From UBA11872 sp965198285 (GTDB lineage Bacteria; Chloroflexota; UBA11872), in assembly GCA_965198285.1 (NCBI GenBank), contig OZ240251.1:1612001-1676000 (forward strand): DNA of 64,000 nt. The letters run 5' to 3'. The stretch's first letter is position 1; every line of letters starts with the position of its first letter. Of this stretch, positions 32,192-39,449 are shown in pieces. The position numbers and the translations under genes are program-made. Under the pieces are notes generated by a model that saw nothing but the letters and a program-made list of their open reading frames with translations, was not told the origin of the DNA and did not search any database.

Positions 32192-32262
32192 CTGGGGAGG
32201 AAGGGTTCGAACCTTCGATCACGGATCCAAAATCCGTTGCCTTACCACTTGGCTACTCCCCA
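32192..32262 (-). tRNA. tRNA-Gln (anticodon UUG)
   Basis: A 71-base cloverleaf. The acceptor TGGGGAG (32262-32256) pairs with CTCCCCA (32199-32193), with discriminator G. The anticodon stem ACGGA/TCCGT encloses TTTTGGA, giving anticodon TTG (codon CAA). The T arm is GAAGG-TTCGAAC-CCTTC. CCA is not encoded; C-C-G follows instead. It is co-directional with ispE upstream and the nucleotidyltransferase downstream. Confidence 0.95.
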
Positions 32263-32294
32263 CGGGGAAAGCGTAGGCAGGCACCTGGGGGCGG

Positions 32295-33158
32295 TCAAAG
32301 CTGACTGTTGGCGGGATCGGGCGGGGACAGGAAGCGGGTGACACGGGTCCACCAGCCGCGCGTTTGGAGTTGGGCTTGGGCATCGAGCGCGGACGCTTGG
32401 GAGGGAAACAACCCGAAGCAGGTGGGGCCGCTGCCGGCCAGCAGCGCCGGGGCCGCACCGGCGGCTTCGAGCGCACGCAGAACTTCGGCGACTTCCGGGA
32501 CCAGCCGGATTGCGGCGGCCTGCAGGTCGTTGGTGAGCTGGGCCGGCTCGAACTGACCGCGGCGGATGGCGTCGGCCTGTTCCACGGTCGCGTCGCCGTC
32601 GGACCACTCGGATCGGCGCAACTCGGCGTAGGCGTCGCGCGCGGAGATCGTGACGTGGGGCCGAGCCAGCAGCACCCAGCGTCGCGGGACCGGGGGCAGC
32701 GGGTGCAATTCGTCGCCGCGGGCCAGCCCCAGCGCGGTGCCGGGACGCAGGAAGAAGGACACATCCGCGCCGAGCGTCCGTGCGGTTTCGGCTACGGCGG
32801 AGGGGTCGGCGTTCCACAAGCGGCGGAGTCCCAGCAGGACGGCGGCCGCGTCCGTGCTGCCGCCGGCCAGCCCGGCCGCGACGGGGATGCGCTTGTCGAT
32901 CCGGATGTGAACGCCGCGCATGGTTCCAATGCGCGCTCGAAGCTCGTGGGCGGCGCGGAAGGCCAGGTCGGAGGTGGGGTCCAGTCCTGCAACTGCGCTT
33001 TCGCCTTCGATCGTGAGCGCCGGCGTCAGGTAGACCGTGTCGCCGAATTCGAGGGCCTGGAAGATGGTGACGAGCTCGTGATAGCCGTCGTCGCGGCGAC
33101 CCCGGACTTCAAGCCCCAGGTTGATCTTGGCCGGCGCGGGAATGGCGAGGCGGGTCAC
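32295..33158 (-). CDS. ispE: 4-diphosphocytidyl-2-C-methyl-D-erythritol kinase
   Basis: A 287-residue GHMP kinase of the MEP isoprenoid pathway. A-K-I-N-L-G-L-E-V near the N terminus contains the catalytic Lys region. P-V-A-A-G-L-A-G-G-S-T-D-A-A-A-V-L is the ATP-binding glycine loop with the base Asp. L-L-A-G-S-G-P-T-C-F-G-L is the late GHMP motif. GTG start, 2 bases after ybeY. The length is typical. Confidence 0.93.
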   Translation of the reverse strand: MTRLAIPAPAKINLGLEVRGRRDDGYHELVTIFQALEFGDTVYLTPALTIEGESAVAGLDPTSDLAFRAAHELRARIGTMRGVHIRIDKRIPVAAGLAGGSTDAAAVLLGLRRLWNADPSAVAETARTLGADVSFFLRPGTALGLARGDELHPLPPVPRRWVLLARPHVTISARDAYAELRRSEWSDGDATVEQADAIRRGQFEPAQLTNDLQAAAIRLVPEVAEVLRALEAAGAAPALLAGSGPTCFGLFPSQASALDAQAQLQTRGWWTRVTRFLSPPDPANSQL

Positions 33159-33160
33159 GA

Positions 33161-33661
33161 TCAGTCGACGGGTGGGTGGCTGCGGGTCAGTCCCACGGCG
33201 GCCATGACCGACTCCTCAACCCGGCGCATCTCCTGCTGCCGCGCGTCGTCGTCGTGGCCCAAACCAGCCAAATGCAGCAGCGCGTGCGTGAGCAGGTAGC
33301 CGAATTCGCGTTCGACGCTGTGGCCGAAGGCGGCGGCCTGGGACTTGACGCGCTCAAGCGAGATGGCCACGTCGCCAGGACGCCCGGTGTCGCCGCTGGG
33401 GAATGCCAAGACGTCGGTGGGTTCGGCCCGGCCGGCAAAGGTCTGGTTCAGGCGGGCCATGTCCGTATCGTCAGTCAGGCTGAGTGCGACCGCGCCCGTC
33501 ATGCCCGTACTTTCTTGCACGGCAGCGGCTATCGGATCTACCAGCAGCTTGAGGTCCGGTGGCCAGGCGAGACCGTCGCCCGGGTCGATACGTAGAGTGC
33601 GGGCCGCGCCGGTGGGGGCGGGCGGGTTAGCCGCCGCTGAGGAGTTCGCCAACGAGCGCAT
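33161..33661 (-). CDS. ybeY: Endoribonuclease YbeY
   Basis: A 166-residue Zn-dependent rRNA-maturation nuclease. The signature H-A-L-L-H-L-A-G-L-G-H supplies the three His zinc ligands, and L-N-x-T-F-A-G-R-A-E-P-T-D-V-L-A-F-P precedes it, as in the family. The first 30 residues are not conserved and overlap the yqeY end by 35 bases, so a later start is possible (TTG 33652). The position between yqeY and ispE suggests one operon with rpsU. Confidence 0.92.
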   Translation of the reverse strand: MRSLANSSAAANPPAPTGAARTLRIDPGDGLAWPPDLKLLVDPIAAAVQESTGMTGAVALSLTDDTDMARLNQTFAGRAEPTDVLAFPSGDTGRPGDVAISLERVKSQAAAFGHSVEREFGYLLTHALLHLAGLGHDDDARQQEMRRVEESVMAAVGLTRSHPPVD

Positions 33662-34082
33662 TCACCGCGCGTCCGTCAACGGTTCCACGCTCGCGCAACC
33701 TCGCCATGAGCGGTCGCATGACCTTGCCCATGTCCCGGCGGCTGGTTGCGCCGACTTCGTCGATCACCTCGCGCGCGATGGCTTTCATGGTGTCGTGGTC
33801 GATCTCGGCTGGCTGGTAGGCGCTAACGATTGCGCGCTCGGCACGTTCGGCGGCGGCCTGCTCGGGGCGTCCGCCGCTGACATAGAGTTCGATGGCTTCG
33901 TCGCGGCGGCGGATGTCACGCTGGATCACGCGCACGACCAGGGCGTCGTCCATGGACGCGCCGGATTCCTTGGCCTCGTACTTGATCTGGGAGATGAGGG
34001 TGCGCAGGATTCGCAGGCGATCGGCGTCGCTGCTGCGCCGCGCGGCCCGCAGATCCCCGGTGAGGCGGTCAATCAACGCCAT
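33627..34082 (-). CDS. YqeY/GatB-domain protein
   Basis: A 151-residue helical protein of the YqeY family, related to the C-terminal tRNA-sensing domain of GatB. Conserved features are L-R-I-L-R-T-L-I-S-Q-I-K near the N terminus, V-x-Q-R-D-I-R-R-R-D-E-A-I-E-L-Y and G-K-V-M-R-P-L-M-A. The common neighbour rpsU is just upstream, a widespread gene pair. A role in tRNA-dependent amidation or tRNA binding has been proposed for the family but is not proven. Confidence 0.9.
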   Translation of the reverse strand: MALIDRLTGDLRAARRSSDADRLRILRTLISQIKYEAKESGASMDDALVVRVIQRDIRRRDEAIELYVSGGRPEQAAAERAERAIVSAYQPAEIDHDTMKAIAREVIDEVGATSRRDMGKVMRPLMARLRERGTVDGRAVNALVGELLSGG

Positions 34083-34104
34083 GCGGGGTTGGGTCTTGGG
34101 TCGG

Positions 34105-34320
34105 CTAGAGGGCGCGGGCCTCGGCTTCGGCCGCCTTCAGGGCCGCTCGCCGGGCTTTGCGGCGCTTGGTGGCTTCCTTCTTCTTGCGCAGCACGCTGGG
34201 CTTGTCGTACGCCTTGCGGCGCCGCGTTTCCGTGATAATGCCCTCTTGCTGCACTTTCTTGTTGAAGCGGCGCAGCGCCGCGTCAAAGCTCTCGTTGGCG
34301 CCGATGGTGATATGAACCAA
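34105..34320 (-). CDS. rpsU: 30S ribosomal protein S21
   Basis: From TTG 34320 the protein has 71 residues; N-E-S-F-D-A-A-L-R-R-F-N-K-K and Y-D-K-P-S-V-L-R-K-K-K-E-A match bS21. The TTG gives exactly the usual number of residues before N-E-S; a further TTG at 34332 is less likely. A GGGGGG stretch 3 bases upstream may serve as Shine-Dalgarno. The Lys/Arg/Ala-rich C-terminal tail is longer than in E. coli. A leader with a terminator lies upstream. Confidence 0.92.
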   Translation of the reverse strand: MVHITIGANESFDAALRRFNKKVQQEGIITETRRRKAYDKPSVLRKKKEATKRRKARRAALKAAEAEARAL

Positions 34321-34346
34321 ATGCCCCCCCAATTTGCACGGGTAAC

Positions 34347-34370
34347 AAAAAACCCGCCGTCGCGGCGGGT
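34347..34370 (-). terminator. Intrinsic terminator in rpsU leader
   Basis: On the minus strand an 8-bp stem (34363-34370 with 34352-34359, 3-base loop) is followed by TTTTTT. It lies about 27 bases before the rpsU start and downstream of a good promoter, so it would act as an attenuator of the rpsU transcript. Confidence 0.75.
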
Positions 34371-34404
34371 GCTGGCGGGTCGGTCAAGTCGGCTGTGCGA
34401 TCTT

Positions 34405-34426
34405 GGTCAGGCACCTCCTGATGACC
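34405..34426 (-). other. Leader hairpin around an AGGAGGTG sequence
   Basis: In the leader RNA GGTCA-TC-AGG (34426-34417) can pair with CCTGACC (34411-34405). The loop holds part of AGGAGGTG (34419-34412), a full complement to the 16S 3' end. It is about 90 bases before the rpsU start. It may be an antiterminator or regulatory site. Confidence 0.45.
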
Positions 34427-34447
34427 CACCGCCCGCTGATCGCGCCA

Positions 34448-34477
34448 AGTATATGCGGTGCCGAAATAGCTGGTCAA
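34448..34477 (-). promoter_or_regulatory. Promoter for rpsU leader
   Basis: TTGACC (34472-34477) and TATACT (34448-34453) on the minus strand are separated by 18 bases. Transcription would begin near 34441, giving a 120-base leader. Both hexamers are 5 of 6 to consensus. Confidence 0.65.
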
Positions 34478-34498
34478 CAGAGGCGGACATCCTGAGCC

Positions 34499-35521
34499 GT
34501 GGCGCGCATGGCTGACGTGAACTGGGCGGCGCTGGCCATCGGCACGCCGCTGGCACTGGTCTTCACGCTCGGCGTGCGGACGCTGGCCGCTCGCCGCGGC
34601 TGGATGGACAGGCCGGGAGCGGCGCGGATTCATGCCGTGCCGGTGCCTCGGTTGGGCGGCGTGGCCATGTACGCGGCGTTCGTGATCACGGTGCTGGTGG
34701 TGGCCTGGCCGTTGGATCGGCAGACGCTGGGGTTGCTGTTGGGCGCGACGCTGCTGGTGGTCTTCATCGTGGTGGACGACCTGCGCGGGCTGCGGCCGCG
34801 CATCAAGTTCCTGGCTCAAGTCGCGGCCGCGGCGGTCCCGCTGCTATTTGGAGTTCGCATCGATGCTGTGAGCAATCCCTTCGAGGCGGGCGTGATTCTG
34901 CTGCACGTGGTGATCGTGATCCCGTTCACCCTGTTCTGGATTACGGGAATGATGAACGCCATCAACTTCGTGGATGGGCTGGACGGGCTGGCCGGCGGGG
35001 TGGTGACCATCGCGGCCATTGCGCTGGTGGCGCTATCGCTGCGGCTGGGCCTGCCGGAGACCGCCACGCTGGCGCTGGCGCTGGTGGCGGTGGTGCTGGG
35101 TTTCCTGCCGTTTAACGCCTACCGGTCGAGCATCATCATGGGCGACGCCGGCTCGAACTTCCTGGGCTTTGCGCTGGCGGTCATCGCGATCATGGGTCCG
35201 GCCAAGCTGGCCACCGCGATCCTGGTGCTGGGCGTTCCCATTCTGGACATCGCCTGGTCCATCGGGCGGCGACTGGCCAGCGGGCGGGGGTTCGCCGACC
35301 GGGACGCCGAGCATCTGCATCACCGGCTCTGGGAGGCGGGCGTGCCGCAGCCGGCCATCGCGCTGATGTACTACGCGCTGGCGGGCGTGCTGGGCGTGAT
35401 TGCGCTGCTGGTGGAACGGCTGGACAAGATATTCGCGTTTCTGGGTCTGGCGGCGTTCCTGGCGGCGCTATTGGTCGTGCTGAGCCGGGTGCCGCGGCGT
35501 CGCGGAATCCCGCGCCGGTAG
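34499..35521 (+). CDS. WecA/TagO-like undecaprenyl-phosphate sugar-1-phosphate transferase
   Basis: A 340-residue polytopic membrane protein of glycosyltransferase family 4. V-V-D-D-L-R-G-L is the first acidic motif, N-A-I-N-F-V-D-G-L-D-G-L-A-G-G the second, M-G-D-A-G-S-N-F-L-G-F the third, and E-H-L-H-H-R-L matches the C-terminal His loop of WecA/TagO rather than MraY. It would transfer GlcNAc-1-P or a similar residue to the lipid carrier, starting a surface polysaccharide. Start GTG 34499 or ATG 34508; neither has a strong Shine-Dalgarno. Confidence 0.88.
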   Translation: MARMADVNWAALAIGTPLALVFTLGVRTLAARRGWMDRPGAARIHAVPVPRLGGVAMYAAFVITVLVVAWPLDRQTLGLLLGATLLVVFIVVDDLRGLRPRIKFLAQVAAAAVPLLFGVRIDAVSNPFEAGVILLHVVIVIPFTLFWITGMMNAINFVDGLDGLAGGVVTIAAIALVALSLRLGLPETATLALALVAVVLGFLPFNAYRSSIIMGDAGSNFLGFALAVIAIMGPAKLATAILVLGVPILDIAWSIGRRLASGRGFADRDAEHLHHRLWEAGVPQPAIALMYYALAGVLGVIALLVERLDKIFAFLGLAAFLAALLVVLSRVPRRRGIPRR

Positions 35522-35536
35522 TCCTGCGCAAACCTG

Positions 35537-35565
35537 TTGGAAGGGCTGTTTGTTGGCCCTATGCT
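35537..35565 (+). promoter_or_regulatory. Promoter for rpmE
   Basis: TTGGAA (35537-35542), 17-base spacer, TATGCT (35560-35565). Transcription would begin near 35572, leaving about 22 bases with GGAGG (35581-35585) before the GTG at 35594. An AGGGC/GCCCT inverted repeat lies in the spacer. Confidence 0.6.
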
Positions 35566-35593
35566 AGGGTTGCGTTTGACGGAGGCCCCTATC

Positions 35594-35800
35594 GTGAACC
35601 CCGAAATCCATCCCGAGTACATGGAATGCCGCGTGACTTGCTCGTGCGGCAACATGTTCGAAACCCGCGCCACCACGTCCTCAATCCACGTGGACGTGTG
35701 CTCCAGTTGCCACCCGTTCTACACGGGCCAGCAGCGGCTGGTGGACTCCACCGGTCAAGTGGATCGGTTCGAGCGGCGTCGGCAGAAGTCCCGCGCCTAA
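35594..35800 (+). CDS. rpmE: 50S ribosomal protein L31
   Basis: A 68-residue bL31 of the zinc-binding type. Cys16, Cys18, Cys36 and Cys39 are placed as in C+ L31 proteins, within C-S-C-G-N-M-F and C-S-S-C-H-P-F-Y-T-G. G-Q-V-D-R-F is the usual end motif. GTG 35594 with GGAGG 8 bases upstream is clearly the start; the frame upstream is not coding. It is followed by DUF1385 and prfA, a common order. Confidence 0.95.
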   Translation: MNPEIHPEYMECRVTCSCGNMFETRATTSSIHVDVCSSCHPFYTGQQRLVDSTGQVDRFERRRQKSRA

Positions 35801-35857
35801 CCGGCCAGCGCGGCGGCCTTGCCCCGCCGCAGCCCCAGCGTGAGTCCCGCAGTCCCT

Positions 35858-36820
35858 ATGTCCGCGCCGTCTGACGGCAGCAACGAGCTGCGCATCAACT
35901 ACGGCGGGCAGGCGGTGCTGGAGGGCGTGATGATGCGCGGCCGCCGGTCGGCCGCAACGGCGGTGCGGCATCCGGCCGGGCACATCGTGCTCAAGACGGA
36001 GGAGTTGGATCCCAACCGACTCTCGCAGCGGCTGCGCCGCGTGCCATTCGTACGAGGAATGGTGGCGTTGTGGGAGATGCTGGCCATCGGGCTGCGCGCG
36101 CTCAACTTCTCAGCCAACGTGCAGCTGGCGGAGGAGGAAGACCAGGACGGCGGTCCCGGCGGGGCCGCCGGCGGAATGATGACCGGCAGTCTGGTGATCG
36201 GTCTGGTTGTGGGCGTAGGACTGTTCTTTGTGCTGCCGCTGGTGCTGACCTCCTTCACGGACGGTCTGGTCGAATCCGACTTCGTCAGCAACCTGATCGA
36301 AGGCGCGGTTCGCATGGCGGTTTTCGTGGCGTACATGGCGCTCATCGGACTGATGCCGGACATCCGGCGCGTCTGGATGTATCACGGCGCCGAGCACAAG
36401 ACGATCAACGCGCTGGAGGCCGGGCAATCGTTGACCGTGGCGAACGTGCGGCGGCAGGGACTGGCGCACCCGCGCTGCGGCACCTCGTTCATCGTGACGC
36501 TGGTGGCAATCTCGATCATCGTATTTGCCCTGCTGGGGCGCCCGCCGATGGCGATTCGCGTCGTTTCCCGGATCGTGCTGCTGCCGCTGATCGCGGGCGT
36601 GGGCTACGAATACATCATGCTGACGGCGCGGCATCAGGGTCTTGCCATTGCCCGCTGGGCATCCAAGCCCGGCATGTGGTTCCAGCGGCTGACCACGCGC
36701 GAACCCGACGACGACCAGCTGGACGTTGCGATTGCCGCCATGGATCACGTACTGGCGCGCGAGGACGCGCTGGCGGACCTGCGGCCGGCCGCCGTGAACG
36801 CGGTTGTGGTCGATGATTGA
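35858..36820 (+). CDS. DUF1385 membrane protein (YqhQ-like)
   Basis: A 320-residue protein from ATG 35858. Y-G-G-Q-A-V-L-E-G-V-M-M-R at about 16-28 is the family hallmark. Membrane helices lie in the middle and near 240-270. M-Y-H-G-A-E-H-K-T-I-N-A-L-E is the strongly conserved His/Glu segment, and H-P-R-C-G-T-S-F follows. The family is often next to rpmE and prfA; its function is not established. It overlaps prfA by 8 bases. Confidence 0.88.
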   Translation: MSAPSDGSNELRINYGGQAVLEGVMMRGRRSAATAVRHPAGHIVLKTEELDPNRLSQRLRRVPFVRGMVALWEMLAIGLRALNFSANVQLAEEEDQDGGPGGAAGGMMTGSLVIGLVVGVGLFFVLPLVLTSFTDGLVESDFVSNLIEGAVRMAVFVAYMALIGLMPDIRRVWMYHGAEHKTINALEAGQSLTVANVRRQGLAHPRCGTSFIVTLVAISIIVFALLGRPPMAIRVVSRIVLLPLIAGVGYEYIMLTARHQGLAIARWASKPGMWFQRLTTREPDDDQLDVAIAAMDHVLAREDALADLRPAAVNAVVVDD

Positions 36821-37892
36821 CCGGCTGGCCGAGGCGCGGCGCCGTTACGACGAGCTGACAGCGGAGCTCGCGTCCCCGGGTGGAGCGCTGGACTCGCGGC
36901 GCCTGGCGAGCGTGGGCCGGGAAATGGCGCAACTGGAACAGTCGGCCCGTCTGCACGACGAGCTCAGCGCCGCGCAGGCACGGGTGGATGAAGCGCGCGA
37001 ATTGCTGGAGTCTCCCGATCCAGAACTGGCGGAACTGGCGCGTGACGAACTCGTTGAGGTGCAGGCGGAGATTGCGGAACTCCGGGCCCGTGCCGTGGAC
37101 GTGCTGGTAAGCGACGACCCGGACGACGCGCGCAACGCCATCGTGGAGGTCCGTGCGGGAACCGGCGGCGAAGAGGCGGCGCTGTTCGCGGGCGATCTGC
37201 TGCGCATGTATACGCGCTACGCGGAGCAACTGCGGCTGAAGGTGGAACCGCTGACCGTAAGCGGCACGGACCGTGGCGGCGTCAAGGAAGGCATCCTGCG
37301 CGTGGTCGGGGCTCGGGCGTTCGGCGCCTTCCGATTCGAGAGCGGCGTGCACCGCGTGCAGCGCGTGCCGGTCACCGAGGCCGGCGGCCGCATCCACACC
37401 TCGGCGGCCAGCGTGGCGGTGCTGCCCGAAGCCGAAGCGATCGACATTGAGATTCCGGAGTCGGATATCCGCGTGGACGTCTTTCGTTCGAGCGGGCACG
37501 GCGGCCAGAGCGTCAACACCACGGATTCCGCGGTACGTATGACGCATCTGCCCACGAACACGGTGGTCAGCATCCAGGACGAGAAGTCGCAGTTGCAAAA
37601 CCGGGTGAAGGCCTTGCAGGTGCTGCGCGCGCGTCTGCTGGAAGACGAGCGGGAACGTCAGGCGGCCGAGCGCGGCCAGGCTCGGCGGGATCAGATTGGC
37701 AGCGGCGATCGCAGCGAGAAGATCCGGACCTACAACTTTCCGCAGGATCGGATTACCGACCACAGGGTGGGCGTCACAGTGCATAACTTGCCGTCAGTGC
37801 TGGATGGGAATCTCGACCGGCTGGTCGATCCGCTACGGCAGGCGCAGCGCGACCGGGAATTGGCGGGACTTGCCGACGGCAACGCTGGCTAG
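36813..37892 (+). CDS. prfA: Peptide chain release factor 1
   Basis: A 359-residue RF1. The codon-recognition domain contains the P-x-T-like loop within the R-V-P-V-T-E-A-G-G-R-I-H-T-S segment. The peptidyl-hydrolysis loop G-H-G-G-Q-S-V-N-T-T-D-S-A-V-R is intact. G-T-G-G-E-E-A-A-L-F and H-R-V-Q-R-V-P-V are also seen. It terminates at UAA and UAG. ATG 36813 overlaps the DUF1385 stop; prmC, its modifying enzyme, follows directly. Confidence 0.96.
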   Translation: MIDRLAEARRRYDELTAELASPGGALDSRRLASVGREMAQLEQSARLHDELSAAQARVDEARELLESPDPELAELARDELVEVQAEIAELRARAVDVLVSDDPDDARNAIVEVRAGTGGEEAALFAGDLLRMYTRYAEQLRLKVEPLTVSGTDRGGVKEGILRVVGARAFGAFRFESGVHRVQRVPVTEAGGRIHTSAASVAVLPEAEAIDIEIPESDIRVDVFRSSGHGGQSVNTTDSAVRMTHLPTNTVVSIQDEKSQLQNRVKALQVLRARLLEDERERQAAERGQARRDQIGSGDRSEKIRTYNFPQDRITDHRVGVTVHNLPSVLDGNLDRLVDPLRQAQRDRELAGLADGNAG

Positions 37893-38730
37893 CTCGCTCG
37901 CGGATGTGCGCCGCGCGGTCATCACGCGGCTGCGGGTGGCGGACGTGGACTCGGCGGTTCTGGACGCCAACGTTCTCATCGGCCACGCGCTGGGTGTTGC
38001 GCCGGAGCGTGTTCCGCTGCAGCTGGACGATGATCTGGACCCTGAGGTCCTGCGAGCAATTGAGGCTGTGACGGCGCGGCGCGAGCGGCGCGAGCCGGTC
38101 GCCTACATCACGGGAACCAAGGCATTTCGTCGGCTGGACATCATGGTGAACCGGAACGTGTTGATCCCTCGCCCTGAGAGCGAGTTGCTGGTTGAGGTGG
38201 GACTTAACCTCTGGGATGCGTGCGACGGAGCTGCCGCCGTGGACATCGGCACCGGCAGCGGAGCAGTTGCGCTGGCTCTGGCCGATGAGCGGCTCGGGCG
38301 GTGCGTGCTAGCCACGGACCGATCGCACGCCGCGCTGCGGGTGGCCTCGGGCAACGCGCAGCGCATGCAGCTGGCGGATCGGGTTGGGTTCTGCCTGGCG
38401 GACGGCGCGGCGGGCGTGGACCTCAGCGGCGCTGTCGTCGTGGCGAACCTGCCGTACATACCGTCGGCTGTTCTGGGCACGCTCCAGCCGGAAATTTCGC
38501 GCTGGGAACCCGCGGTGGCGCTTGATGGGGGAGCGGACGGCCTGGCTGTGATTCGGAAGCTGGCCGCCCAGCTTGGGCGCACCCAGGCGCGCGCTGCCGC
38601 GTTTGAGATCGGGTGCCGCCAGGCCGGCGTCGTGACCGAGCTATTGCAAGGCGCCGGGTTTGCGCGTACGACGGTTTACCGGGACCTGGCGGGCGAGCCG
38701 CGAGTGGTTGCCGGAACACGCGTAAGCTGA
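37870..38730 (+). CDS. prmC: Release factor glutamine methyltransferase
   Basis: About 286 residues from TTG 37870, which overlaps the prfA end by 23 bases; the exact start is uncertain (GTG 37906 is possible). The SAM site reads V-D-I-G-T-G-S-G-A-V-A-L-A-L, and R-N-V-L-I-P-R-P-E-S-E-L-L-V is the PrmC hallmark. The catalytic N-P-P-Y is N-L-P-Y-I-P here, a variant found in some PrmC proteins. It methylates the Gln of the GGQ loop in RF1/RF2, matching its position. Confidence 0.9.
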   Translation: MPTATLASSLADVRRAVITRLRVADVDSAVLDANVLIGHALGVAPERVPLQLDDDLDPEVLRAIEAVTARRERREPVAYITGTKAFRRLDIMVNRNVLIPRPESELLVEVGLNLWDACDGAAAVDIGTGSGAVALALADERLGRCVLATDRSHAALRVASGNAQRMQLADRVGFCLADGAAGVDLSGAVVVANLPYIPSAVLGTLQPEISRWEPAVALDGGADGLAVIRKLAAQLGRTQARAAAFEIGCRQAGVVTELLQGAGFARTTVYRDLAGEPRVVAGTRVS

Positions 38731-38799
38731 GCAAAGGCGGCGGGCCGGAGGCTGTTGGCAGCCTCGTGGGAGGCCGCGCCTGGGAGGATTCCGCGCAGC

Positions 38800-39444
38800 G
38801 TGCCAACCGAGACCGACCCGCCGCGCAGCGGCCTGCTCTTCCTGGTCACCGCGCCGTCGGGCGCCGGGAAAGACTCGGTCATCGGTGTGCTGCGTGACCG
38901 CGACGTGGACATGGCCTTCGCGATCACTGCCCTGACGCGTGCGCCTCGGGCGGGCGAACGCGACGGTGTCGATCACTTTTTCCTGAGCACCACGGAGTTT
39001 GAGGCGCGTCTGGCGGATGGCTGGTTCCTGGAAACGGCCAGTGTCTACGGCCGACGCTACGGCACGCCACTTCACCAGGTGCGTGAGCCGCTGCTGGCGG
39101 GCACGGACGTGATCGTGCGTCTGGATGTCCAGGGCGCGCGTGAACTGAAGCGGCGCTATCCGGGCGCGATTGCGATCTTCGTCGAGCCGCCCTCCCCCGA
39201 AGAGGCGGAGCGCCGAATGCGCGCCCGAGCCACGGAGACACCGCAGGAGATCGAGCGCCGACTGGCGGCGATGCGCGACTACGAATTGACGTTCGCCGCG
39301 GAAGCCGACTACCGCGTGGTCAACGCCACGGGCGACCTGGTCCGCGCGGCCGATCGGGTCTGGGAGATCGTGACTTCCGTGCGTCGGACGCCGGAGCGAG
39401 CGTCGGTGGCAACGGCGCTGGCCCCCGTCAGGCCTGGCGACTAG
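38800..39444 (+). CDS. gmk: Guanylate kinase
   Basis: A 214-residue protein from GTG 38800, with GGGAGG about 12 bases upstream; a longer TTG form from 38755 is possible. The P-loop is A-P-S-G-A-G-K-D-S-V, with Asp where Ser/Thr or Gly is usual after Lys. L-T-R-A-P-R-A-G-E-R-D-G-V-D-H-F-F is the GMP-binding region. L-D-V-Q-G-A-R-E-L-K-R and I-F-V-E-P-P-S-P-E-E fit the kinase core. It converts GMP to GDP. Confidence 0.9.
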   Translation: MPTETDPPRSGLLFLVTAPSGAGKDSVIGVLRDRDVDMAFAITALTRAPRAGERDGVDHFFLSTTEFEARLADGWFLETASVYGRRYGTPLHQVREPLLAGTDVIVRLDVQGARELKRRYPGAIAIFVEPPSPEEAERRMRARATETPQEIERRLAAMRDYELTFAAEADYRVVNATGDLVRAADRVWEIVTSVRRTPERASVATALAPVRPGD

Positions 39445-39449
39445 GAAAC

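Noticed and set aside
34283..34413. Short leader ORF of about 43 codons starting at GTG in the rpsU leader
   Set aside because: It would run through the terminator and overlap rpsU in another frame; the AGGAGG overlaps its own start, so it lacks a usable Shine-Dalgarno.
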